From Bacteroidales bacterium (GTDB taxonomy: Bacteria > Bacteroidota > Bacteroidia > Bacteroidales > Muribaculaceae): a DNA stretch of 63,248 nucleotides. The translations under genes were made by a program, and so were the position numbers. Below the pieces are notes generated by a model that saw nothing but the letters and a program-made list of their open reading frames with translations, was not told the origin of the DNA and ran no database searches. Position 1 is the stretch's first letter, and each line of letters begins with the position of its first letter. Below, piece by piece: positions 14,420-23,198 of the stretch. Location: NCBI GenBank assembly GCA_019416425.1, contig DXXK01000022.1, positions 1-63,248 of the forward strand. The letters run 5' to 3'.

Positions 14420-16000
14420 GACCTCAATACGTCCTCCGATTGATGCCTATATCCTTCCATGTCCGAGCATCGTTGGTCGTAGGTTCCGCATTGCTCCTCT
14501 TACGACTAACGACCGCTGCGGTTTCCGGGTCGATAGAGTGATATGCCTTTCCGCTCACGTCCCTGCCAGTCCTCGCCAGAGGCTTCGTCTTGCCAGGGTC
14601 ATTCCGAGCCTCCGTAAACTCCCGGCTCTCCATTCGTGGCTCCCAAGGCAATCACACTATCTTTGGCTGCTTCCGTTTCGCTTTGCTCCGACACCCCTCC
14701 TGCGTCGGGGTGTCGGCCCGCTCCACTTCATTGCCAACCCAAAACCTCCGCTTGCTGTTCCGACCCGTAAGGACAGGCATCTTCACTCCGGCCTCCAATC
14801 GGCGCACTGCCGCCATCCGCCACCATCCTCCCACCCATAAGAGGACTGATGAACGCACGGAGTTTAGCCCGTGGCACTCGCTTTATTTTTCGCCGAGGGC
14901 AGGTATGTAGGCGGCTTCAATTATCGACCCCACCCGGAACGTGGCTTTTGCAATGGCATTTGACCGCTCAATACGTCAGTCGCTTGCATCCCCGGTCATC
15001 GCCGCCTCCAAGCATTTTTGGCCGAGGCTCCGCTTCTCTCCACTTCGGCTAAAAAACGCTGCGTCCTTCGGGTCGAGAGATTACGGCCTCCGGCTTGCCC
15101 TCCGCTTTACCCCGACACCGCTCCTTCGTCACGGTGTCGGGCGCGTATGTCTGCACCTGCGGTCATAAACTCTCTTTGACGGCTACACTCCCGCTAACAC
15201 CGACACCTCCGGCTGCGCCTCCGGTGTCGGCACGCTTCCGTTCCGCTGTCAACCCGATGCCTCCGCTTGCTATTCCGAGTCGTCGATGCCGGTCTGCTTC
15301 GTTCCTTCCTCCAATCGCACAGATGCCATACTGTCAGCCACGTTACTCCCACCCACAGAGGAAGAAGCCGCCTACATTCCAAGCCCCCGGCACGTTCCTT
15401 TCATCTATCGTCTGCGACGCCTGTTCATCGCCCTTGCAGGGCAGAGAGGATTTATCGCCGCCGGACGATGGCAATGCCGGGATTATCGACCCCACCCGGA
15501 GCACGGAGATTGACGTCTTTACGAACACTCCCTACGTCAGTCGATTGCGCCCTAAGCATCGCCAGCCCCGAGCATTTTTGGCCGAGGCTCCGCTACTCTC
15601 CGCTTCGGCTAAAAACCGCTGCGGTATTCGGGTCGATAGATTGTTCCTTCCGCCTCCATTCCGCTTCCTCCACGCCACCTTCGCTGCGCTACGGTGGCAT
15701 GGCGCTCCATTCCGGCTGCTCTCGCAAACTATCTTTGGCGACTACATTCCGGCTTTCCCCGACACCGCTCCTGCGTCGCGGGGTCGGGCCGCCTCCATTC
15801 CATCGCCAACCCGAAACCTCCGCTTGCTATTCCGGCCCGTCGATGCCATGCCGCCGCTCTCCATCCTTCGGTCGGCGCGAGCCGCCAATCTCCGGGCTCC
15901 TCCCACCCATAGAGGAGGCTGTCATTGCCATTCAGTCCGTCGGCTACCTTTTATATATCGTCTGCGACGCTATGCCCGCCCCAGGCCCCGATGCACGGTG
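14420..16000 (+). repeat. three imperfect ~520-560 bp repeats with a recurrent GC-rich hairpin
   Basis: Marker blocks recur in the same order: CCTCCGCTTGCTRTTCCG at 14745, 15260 and 15817; the CTCCCACCCA block at 14828, 15346 and 15900; TTATCGACCCCACCCGGA at 14921 and 15483; a 24-base identical block at 15011-15034 and 15571-15594; TATCGTCTGCGACGC at 15406 and 15956. Each unit has a strong hairpin: 14688-14697 with 14707-14716, 15111-15120 with 15132-15141, and 15758-15768 with 15778-15788. Stem bases differ between units 1 and 2 yet still pair. A further related stem is at 15200-15230. Function unknown; a structured RNA is one option. Confidence 0.7.
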
Positions 16001-16302
16001 CGCCGATGCACTGACTCCACTCCGGCTGTCGGCCAACCACTTCACTCACTCCGAGTCTGCCTACGGCTTAGGGCAAGGGCAGGTCGGCACACTGTCTTAG
16101 TGCAAGCCCACGACAAAGTGCCTGTCGCTCCGTGCCTCCGCGACACCTGCTGTTTGCTCTAATCCTGTGTAGGCACTCCGAGTTCCCTGCGTTCCTTTGG
16201 CTGACAAGCCTTCCGTTACGCGCCGCATCGTCATCACCGCACATCGCCGTCATTCATCCCCTCGCCTTGATAAGTGTATCCGCATCGAGGGAGAGCGGAG
16301 TG

Positions 16303-16354
16303 CTGTCGCAAAGGTCAATTTCCACGTTGCGGAAATTTGACCTTTACGGCAGCG
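16303..16354. repeat. long imperfect hairpin
   Basis: Outer arms GCTGTCG and CGGCAGC, then AAAGGTCAA with TTGACCTTT, then TTTCC with GGAAA around a 7-base loop: about 21 base pairs with two small imperfections. There is no T-run, so it is not a simple terminator. Confidence 0.65.
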
Positions 16355-16466
16355 ATTTTACCGCGCAATGGGGTCGCTCCGTGGGGGCGTTTCTGCATAT
16401 TCCGCGAGGGCGAGAGGGGGCAAGACGAAAACAAGCGACAGCGCGGTGGGGGGTGTGCAAAGCCAC

Positions 16467-16572
16467 TACGGGGGCAAGCCCCCGTAACCCCCAACTCCCT
16501 CATTCTTCGGTCGTTCCATCTCGCAACCCGCTACAAATCGCAAGATTTTGTAGGACGTGACCCGCGCGAGAT
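16467..16572. other. GC-rich hairpin and nested inverted repeats, oriT-like
   Basis: TACGGGGGC (16467-16475) pairs with GCCCCCGTA (16478-16486). Further on, ATCTCGC (16518-16524) pairs with GCGAGAT (16566-16572) around CTACAAA (16531-16537) and TTTGTAG (16547-16553). The style resembles mobilisation regions of Bacteroides conjugative elements, from memory only; no relaxase gene is present. Confidence 0.4.
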
Positions 16573-16857
16573 GGCAAATTTGCCTGAAAGTCAAATTTTT
16601 AAGACCTGATTTCAATGGGACCCGACGGCAGTGTGCCGCCCATCAAAATCAGTGCCGGTTCTTTCCTTCCCGGCACCCTCCCGTCGGCCCTGTATCCTGC
16701 CCGACACCAACCCTTTCCGTCTTTTCGCGAGCTTCAAGACGTGCCGAAATTTGCAGGGAATACCTACAAACATCGTGCAAATGAGTGCAGAATGGAGCTT
16801 GCTCCAATTATGCCGAGTGCAGCCGATGTTCAACCAAGTTAACATTCGGATTATCCT

Positions 16858-19800
16858 ATGGCAAATTATACCAGTACCGCCAATGTCGTTCTCTCCGTCA
16901 ACGGCAGACAGGCTCAGAAGATGCTCGCACAGCTCGAAAAGGACGCCCGCCGTCTGGAGAAACAGATTGCGAAAGCCGCCGTCGCCGGAGACAAGGCCAC
17001 GATGAAGAAACTTCAGCGTGAGCTGAAATCCACACAGCGTATGATGGACCAACTGAAAGGTTCCTCCGCTTCGGTCGACAGCACTCTGCGCCGTCTCGAC
17101 AAAGCGACTCCAAAGGAACTCAACAAGGCGTTGAAGTTGCTCCAACAGCAACTCAACGGCATTCAGCGCGGCACCGCCGCGTGGGACGCGCAGGTTGCCA
17201 AAATCCGTGCGGTCAAAGCGGAACTCCAAAGGGTCAACTCCACTCTCGCCACTCAGAAGTCCCTGTGGTCGAGGATGAACACATGGCTCAACAACGCCCA
17301 GACCGCTATCATGGCTTTTGCCGCAGCCGTGACAGGCTTAGTTATGGCCGGACGTAAGGCAGTCCAAGCATACGCCGATATGGAGGAGCAGATGGCAAAC
17401 ACCGTCAAGTACACCCGTATGACAGCCGCCCAGGTTGAAGAACTCAACGAGATCTTCAAGGGCATGGATACACGATTGGCCCGCGAGCAGCTGAATCTTC
17501 TCGCCCAGGAGGGCGGACGCCTCGGCTACAATACCGTTGCTTCGGTCAAGGAGTATGTCGAAGCAGCCTCGATTATCAACGTGGCACTCGTTGACCTCGG
17601 CGAAGGAGCCACGCAAACAATCGCCAAACTTTCCAATATTTTCGGCATGGAGCAGATGTATGGAGTGCGCGACGCAATGCTCAAAATCGGTTCCACGGTC
17701 AACCACCTCTCGCAGAACTGTACCGCCGCCAAGCCGTTCATCGTGGAATTTGCACAAAGAATGGCCGGCATCGGCTCTACGGCAAAAATGACAATTCCGG
17801 AGATTATGGCCTTCGCCGCCACTCTTGACGCTCACGGTCAGAAAGTGGAGATGTCGGCAACCGCCTTGCAGCGTACAATAATGGAGTTGTTCAAGAAACC
17901 CGCAGAGATGGCTAAGAAGGTAGGTCTGGAGACCAACACCTTCATCGAAACATTGAACAAGTCCACCACGCAAGGCGTGATGATGTTTCTCGAAGCCCTG
18001 AACCGTCTGGGCGAGGACAAAGCTCTTGCCGTCCTCTCGCCTCTGTTCCAGGACCTCGGACTCGACGGCGCCCGCGTGTCCTCGGTGCTTTCCAACCTTT
18101 CTTCGCATCTCGACTTCCTCAAATGGCAGTTGGGAGAGGCGGCACAGGCGTTCCACGACGGAACTTCCGCCTCCAACGAGTATGCCATTTTCAACAATAC
18201 CGTTCAGGCAAGCATCGACAAGGCGCGTAAGCGTGTCGGCGAACTCGCAATAGAACTCGGAGAAAAGCTATATCCCTTAATGAAGCATATCTACACTTCA
18301 TCTTCGGCTTTCCTCCGCGTCCTCAATGTCCTTGTTGATTTTATCCTGGAACACCGCAAGGCTATCGCAAGTGCCGTTACCGTCATCGCCGCATATTATT
18401 CGTGGATTCTTCTCGTCAAGATAGCAACCGTGGCCTGGCACACAGTCCTCGGTGTCGGCAAAGCCGTTATGACGGCATACCGTACCGCCATTATCTTGGG
18501 GCGTATCACTGTCATTGCCTTTACTCAGGGTGTGGGAGCGGCCACCCACGCAATGAAGTTGCTGAACGCCGTTGTCAAGACCAATCCTTTCGGACTGTTG
18601 CTCTCCGTCATTACCGCAGTTGTTCTTATCATCAAGTCGCTCATTGACCGCACTTCAGAATATACCAAGAAGATGCGCGAGGCGAGGAACACCGCAGCCG
18701 CCTTCTCCGAGGAACTGCACAAGGAGATGCGAAACATCGATACCCTCATTGGCAGACTCGAAGCCGCCAAGAAAGGGACGAAGGAGTATAAGGACATCAA
18801 GGACGAGATTATCAAGCAGTACGGCAAGTACCTCAAAGGGCTTGTCAACGAGCGCGGAGAGATTACCAACCTGACAGCAGCATACAAACGCCTTGCCGCC
18901 GCTGCGCGTATCGCCGCAAAGGAGCGTTCCATTCAGACCGCCCGCGAGACCGCCGACGAAACACACCGCGACGCTTTCAAGGAACAGGCCAAGAAGTTGC
19001 AGCAGTCGCTCATTGACGAGGGCGTGGCTCTGCGCGACGCCGTCCGCATCACTAATTCCGTCGTGTACCAGTTGGAAACCACAGGAACACTGACTCAGGA
19101 CATCGTCAACGAGCTTCAGGCCATCAAGGGCAACGCATGGCAGAAGAAAGGCTGGGCGCAGCACCCGGTCAATATAGTTAACGAGATGATCGGGCAGCAG
19201 ACCGAGTATCAGGAGACCTTGGCCGCTATCGACAATATAGAGCGGGAGCAGAACCCTCTCGGCACTTACTCCGAAACGGAGTTGAAGCGCATTATTCCAT
19301 ACTTGGAGGAACGTGCCAATGCCAATCAGGGAGGCACAATCGTTCTCGGTATGGATAAACCCAACCCGACCACAAGGCAGATGTCGGCACAGGAGGTAAA
19401 GGAATTTCTCGACGAGGCGCGGGCCCGTCTGTCGGTGCTTGAAACTCCTAATCCGGACCCGGTCAGCGGCAATCCGAACTTCACGCTCGACGATTATACT
19501 CCGTATGAATCGGACAAGGAGCGGCAGAAGCGGGAGCGCGAGGAAGCCGCCGCCGCCAGACGTGCCGAAATAAAGGCCCGGAAGGACTTCAGGGAAGCCC
19601 TCGATGTGCCTAAGTCCCAATGGGAGAGCGACACGGCGCAGAATGTCTCCGACTATTCCAACGGCTTGAAGTCCTGGACCGACTTTCTTCTCCGCAAGCA
19701 TGAGATTGAACTGAAATACTTTACAGACCGCGAGGATGTCTACAAGCGGTTCAATCTCACCGAGGACGAGGATTATCAGGAACTTTTGAAGAAGAAAGCC

Positions 19801-21378
19801 GAATATGAGGCCGAATGGCTCAAAAAGAACGCCGCTCTCAAAGTTGAGGAGGCCAAGCGTCAGCAACAGGCCGAGGAGACACAGGCACAGATGGACTTCT
19901 ACACTCCGGGGAACGCCCTCTACGGCAAGGAGGAAGCCTTGCAGCAGAAACTCTTTGAGATACGGATAAAGTATCTCAAACAGATGCAGGCCGCCTACAA
20001 TCAGGCGTCCGAGGAATGGCACAACTATCAGGTGCAGATTGAACAGGCCGAGGGCGCGGAGCAGCTTCGCCGTCAGAAACTTCTTGCTCAGCGCATAGCG
20101 GAGTGGAAGAAGAAGTACGAGTATCAGGAGGCCGGTCAGCGTATGAAGCTCGAACTTGATCTACTGGAGGAAGCACATCAGAAGAAACTTGTCACGGAGG
20201 AGGAATACCAACGTGCCAAATCCGACCTCCAGAAGAAGTATGCCCTTGAATATATGCCTGAGTCCGCCAAGCCCTCGGAGGGATCGACGGACCAACAGGC
20301 ACTTGCCATGAAGCGCGACATGGATGTCATCAAGTCGCTCTATGACCAGGGCATAATCGACAAGGAGCAGTACGAGAAAGCGAAAGACCGCATCGAGCGC
20401 AATTACCGCAAGAAGTCGCTCGACGGCATCCGGCGCTTCGGCTCTCAGGAAACCAATCAGCTTCTTGACATTTACGAGGCGTGGAAGAACTTCTTCGACT
20501 CCACGGAGGAGGACGGCGGCAACTGGGCCACACGTCTTGCCTCGCTCGCTTCGTCGGTCTTTGCCGTGATGACTGCCGGAATGCAGCAGGCGTCCGAATA
20601 TATGCAAGCCTGTACGGACTTAGAGGTGGCAAAGGCCGAGAAGAAGTACGACCGCGAGATTGAGCTTGCCGAGGGCAATTCATACAAGGTCAAGAAAGCC
20701 GAGAAGCAGAAGGAGAAGGAAATCGCCAAGTTGAAGTCCGATGCCGCGAAGAAACAGTTTGCTATGCAGGTCATTCAGGCTGTGGCGCAGACGGCCACCA
20801 ATGCGCTCAACGCCTACGGCTCTGCGGCGCAGGTGCCGGTCATCGGTTACATCCTCGCGCCAATCGCGGCGGCTATGGCCGTTGCCGCAGGTGCCATCCA
20901 GATAGCTACCATCAAGAAGCAGCAACAGGCTTCGGAGGCGCAGGGCTATTCCGAGGGCGGTTTTACCCCTCCCGGACGCAAGGACGAGCCGGTGGGCACG
21001 GTCCATGCGGGCGAATGGGTAGCCTCGCAGAAACTCGTCAACAATCCGCAGACCCGCCCGTTGTTGGAAGCCCTCGATTACGCCCAGCGCACCAACACCA
21101 TCGGCTCGCTGACCGCCGCCGATGTGTCGCGGAGCATTACGGCTCCTATGGTGCTTGCCGCTCAACCTGCCGCTCAACCCGTGATCGTTCAGTCCGCGCC
21201 GCCTACCGTCGTGGTCGAGCAGAACGGCGAGTATGCCGCAACCATGCGGCAACTTGCCGACAGACTGAACGAGCCTTTTGTCACCGTGAACACCGTAGCC
21301 GGAGAACACGGAATACAACAGGCCCAGGATGAGTATGACAGACTTATGAAGAACAAATCGCCCAAATCAAGGAAATAA
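16858..21378 (+). CDS. phage tail tape measure protein
   Basis: At 1506 residues this is the largest phage gene and sets tail length. Residues 1-130 are Lys/Gln-rich coiled coils (KMLAQLEKDARRLEKQIAKA). A TP901-type core follows, with helices near residues 190-450. Hydrophobic segments lie at about 495-600 (HRKAIASAVTVIAAYYSWIL and others), then a long charged coiled-coil region (600-1290), more Ala-rich hydrophobic helices (about 1300-1350) and the end segment GGFTPPGRKDEPVGTVHAGE, common in tape measure C-termini. By length it predicts a tail of roughly 200 nm (about 1.5 angstrom per residue, a general rule). The next gene starts on the last base of its stop codon. Confidence 0.93.
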   Translation: MANYTSTANVVLSVNGRQAQKMLAQLEKDARRLEKQIAKAAVAGDKATMKKLQRELKSTQRMMDQLKGSSASVDSTLRRLDKATPKELNKALKLLQQQLNGIQRGTAAWDAQVAKIRAVKAELQRVNSTLATQKSLWSRMNTWLNNAQTAIMAFAAAVTGLVMAGRKAVQAYADMEEQMANTVKYTRMTAAQVEELNEIFKGMDTRLAREQLNLLAQEGGRLGYNTVASVKEYVEAASIINVALVDLGEGATQTIAKLSNIFGMEQMYGVRDAMLKIGSTVNHLSQNCTAAKPFIVEFAQRMAGIGSTAKMTIPEIMAFAATLDAHGQKVEMSATALQRTIMELFKKPAEMAKKVGLETNTFIETLNKSTTQGVMMFLEALNRLGEDKALAVLSPLFQDLGLDGARVSSVLSNLSSHLDFLKWQLGEAAQAFHDGTSASNEYAIFNNTVQASIDKARKRVGELAIELGEKLYPLMKHIYTSSSAFLRVLNVLVDFILEHRKAIASAVTVIAAYYSWILLVKIATVAWHTVLGVGKAVMTAYRTAIILGRITVIAFTQGVGAATHAMKLLNAVVKTNPFGLLLSVITAVVLIIKSLIDRTSEYTKKMREARNTAAAFSEELHKEMRNIDTLIGRLEAAKKGTKEYKDIKDEIIKQYGKYLKGLVNERGEITNLTAAYKRLAAAARIAAKERSIQTARETADETHRDAFKEQAKKLQQSLIDEGVALRDAVRITNSVVYQLETTGTLTQDIVNELQAIKGNAWQKKGWAQHPVNIVNEMIGQQTEYQETLAAIDNIEREQNPLGTYSETELKRIIPYLEERANANQGGTIVLGMDKPNPTTRQMSAQEVKEFLDEARARLSVLETPNPDPVSGNPNFTLDDYTPYESDKERQKREREEAAAARRAEIKARKDFREALDVPKSQWESDTAQNVSDYSNGLKSWTDFLLRKHEIELKYFTDREDVYKRFNLTEDEDYQELLKKKAEYEAEWLKKNAALKVEEAKRQQQAEETQAQMDFYTPGNALYGKEEALQQKLFEIRIKYLKQMQAAYNQASEEWHNYQVQIEQAEGAEQLRRQKLLAQRIAEWKKKYEYQEAGQRMKLELDLLEEAHQKKLVTEEEYQRAKSDLQKKYALEYMPESAKPSEGSTDQQALAMKRDMDVIKSLYDQGIIDKEQYEKAKDRIERNYRKKSLDGIRRFGSQETNQLLDIYEAWKNFFDSTEEDGGNWATRLASLASSVFAVMTAGMQQASEYMQACTDLEVAKAEKKYDREIELAEGNSYKVKKAEKQKEKEIAKLKSDAAKKQFAMQVIQAVAQTATNALNAYGSAAQVPVIGYILAPIAAAMAVAAGAIQIATIKKQQQASEAQGYSEGGFTPPGRKDEPVGTVHAGEWVASQKLVNNPQTRPLLEALDYAQRTNTIGSLTAADVSRSITAPMVLAAQPAAQPVIVQSAPPTVVVEQNGEYAATMRQLADRLNEPFVTVNTVAGEHGIQQAQDEYDRLMKNKSPKSRK

Positions 21379-23198
21379 TGCATATATACGTCAACAACAA
21401 ACTGGCCGCACTCAAAAAAGGTACTTCCTTTGAGTACGTTTCCGAGAACCGCCTGTTTTCGGGTAGTGACGGCTACACCCTCACAATTACATTCCCGCTG
21501 AAGGGGTGTCCCGAAAACATCGCTATCTTCGGCCACATCAACCGTGCCGATGTAGCCGCGCAGAAAGTTATCTTCGACTGCGAGATACGCGACAAGGGCT
21601 TCTACAAGTTCGGCTCCATTACCATCACCGAAATATCCGAGACCGAGGTCAAGACGCAGTTCCTCGAAGGACGCTCGGAACAGAACTTTGACAAGACCTT
21701 CGATAAGGTCTATATCAATGAGCTTGACCTTGGAACGCCGCCGACTGTCTACAAATCGGGTATTACACCGGCCAATGCGTGGTACCCCGAAAACTCCGGC
21801 TGCAAGTGCGTGGCCCTGCCGTGGGTAAACGACTATTCGGGCAATATTCAGAACAAGGCGGAGCATATCGTCGATGATGCAGTGCAGAACAGGTCGCATT
21901 ACGAGTGGAGCGAGGACACCACCGGCTTGTCGTGGCAGCCGTATCTTCTTTACATCACGAAGAAGATATGCGAGGCTGTCGGCTACACCGCAGACTTCTC
22001 CAAGTGGGAGGAAGTGGAGGAATACAAGTATCTCCTTATATGCAACACTCTACCTCATGCGTGGTATATGCCCGCTTTTGCCAACGCTCTGCCGCATTGG
22101 ACGGTCGAGGAGTATTTTGAGAAACTTGAATTGTTCCTCGGCGGTGAGTTCGACTTCGACCACCGGGGCAAGCGCATCACGTTTGCCTTCACTCAGGCGA
22201 CTTTGGCCGCGAAGCGTCCCGTCTGCCTTGAAGACGTGGTCGAGGAACACTCCACCGAGGTTAAGGTCGATGATGACCGCTGCGAGTATCTGGAATCGAA
22301 GAATCTTGTCTACAAGGACTGCGACCACGAAATGTGGAAGTTCTACTCTTGCGACTGGTTCATCAAGGGATGGCAGAACAGAGTGGTTAGGTATAACTCC
22401 ATGCGCGAGCTGTTGGCCGCCAATCAGGGTTACAGGACATGGAACGGTCAGCACCACCGCGACAACCGCATAGACAAGCTGCTCTATGCCGCCGACTGTG
22501 ACGCTTACTTCGTTATCCGTCCCATCAGCCGTCAGCAGGTAGTGGAATGGAGGGGCAAGATTATCTATGTCTATTATCTTTACAAGTGCCGTCTGCAGCC
22601 GGTCAATCTCTTTGGCGGTCGTATCGTCAGCGAGGACGAGGACGCCGAGCAGGTGGAGATTGAGTTTGTTCCGGCATGGATAGACGATACCGAGGAGAAA
22701 TACGGTCGTGTGCTTTTTCTTTCCTTCTCAGGCTACGACGAGGACACCAACACTACGAGCGAGGATGACAACGACCATCCGTTTCAGAAAACGCATACCG
22801 TATCATCGCTCGAAGCCGGGGAGAAGGAGAAGAAATCCGAATACTACGACTGCATTTATATCGGCTGGTACGATGGCTCCAACTACTATCAGGGAGGGCA
22901 TCTGCCTTACCCGAATGTCGAGAACATCGTTATCGCCGATGACTGGAGCAATTTCAACTACGCCCATTTCTCCCTGCGCATCAACGACCGACAGATAAGG
23001 AGGGGGCAGATTATCCACAATATCGAGCCGAAGATGAAAACGACCTTTAAGTTCATCGCCGACAACATCCCCGATGTCCGCTCTGTTTTCCTCATTCGAG
23101 GCAAACGCTATGTCTGCGAAAAAATGACTGCGACATTCACGGAGAACGGAATGTCGCAGCTAATCAAGGGCGTTTTCTACCCGATAGTCGAGAACTAA
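21378..23198 (+). CDS. phage tail/baseplate protein, probable hub (606 aa)
   Basis: A 606-residue protein coupled to the tape measure gene (TAATG). It is strand-rich and acidic, with many Trp and Tyr and no membrane segment. The start (MHIYVNNKLAALKKGTSFEY) and following SDGYTLTITFPLKG look like the immunoglobulin-like or hub domains placed after the tape measure in siphophages. An Asp/Glu/Asn-rich loop lies near residues 455-475. A distal-tail or hub role is inferred from position and composition. It converges with the integrase gene, their stop codons overlapping by four bases. Confidence 0.65.
   Translation: MHIYVNNKLAALKKGTSFEYVSENRLFSGSDGYTLTITFPLKGCPENIAIFGHINRADVAAQKVIFDCEIRDKGFYKFGSITITEISETEVKTQFLEGRSEQNFDKTFDKVYINELDLGTPPTVYKSGITPANAWYPENSGCKCVALPWVNDYSGNIQNKAEHIVDDAVQNRSHYEWSEDTTGLSWQPYLLYITKKICEAVGYTADFSKWEEVEEYKYLLICNTLPHAWYMPAFANALPHWTVEEYFEKLELFLGGEFDFDHRGKRITFAFTQATLAAKRPVCLEDVVEEHSTEVKVDDDRCEYLESKNLVYKDCDHEMWKFYSCDWFIKGWQNRVVRYNSMRELLAANQGYRTWNGQHHRDNRIDKLLYAADCDAYFVIRPISRQQVVEWRGKIIYVYYLYKCRLQPVNLFGGRIVSEDEDAEQVEIEFVPAWIDDTEEKYGRVLFLSFSGYDEDTNTTSEDDNDHPFQKTHTVSSLEAGEKEKKSEYYDCIYIGWYDGSNYYQGGHLPYPNVENIVIADDWSNFNYAHFSLRINDRQIRRGQIIHNIEPKMKTTFKFIADNIPDVRSVFLIRGKRYVCEKMTATFTENGMSQLIKGVFYPIVEN

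Larger units (their letters stand above)
14352..16857. other. 2.5-kb gene-free structured region
   Basis: This gap between the TonB-like gene and the tape measure has no credible gene, despite a 355-codon open frame at 15095. Its plus strand is rich in C and T. It holds the three-unit repeat (14420-16000), a 21-bp-stem hairpin (16303-16354), a GC-rich hairpin (16467-16486) and nested inverted repeats (16518-16572, 16622-16687). A late phage transcript running from the lysis genes would pass through it unless it has a separate promoter. Confidence 0.65.

Noticed and set aside
14420..16000. Diversity-generating retroelement template/variable repeats
   Set aside because: No reverse transcriptase is present, copies differ by indels rather than adenine-directed changes, and no variable C-type lectin end is seen.
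15095..16162. 355-codon plus-strand open frame
   Set aside because: It covers repeat units 2 and 3, has Pro/Arg/Ser/Leu-rich unnatural composition, and the same repeat blocks appear in other frames nearby. The absence of stops follows from the C/T-rich composition.
18655..20022. 455-codon minus-strand open frame in the tape measure gene
   Set aside because: Leu/Val-rich mirror of the charged coiled-coil codons of the tape measure protein.
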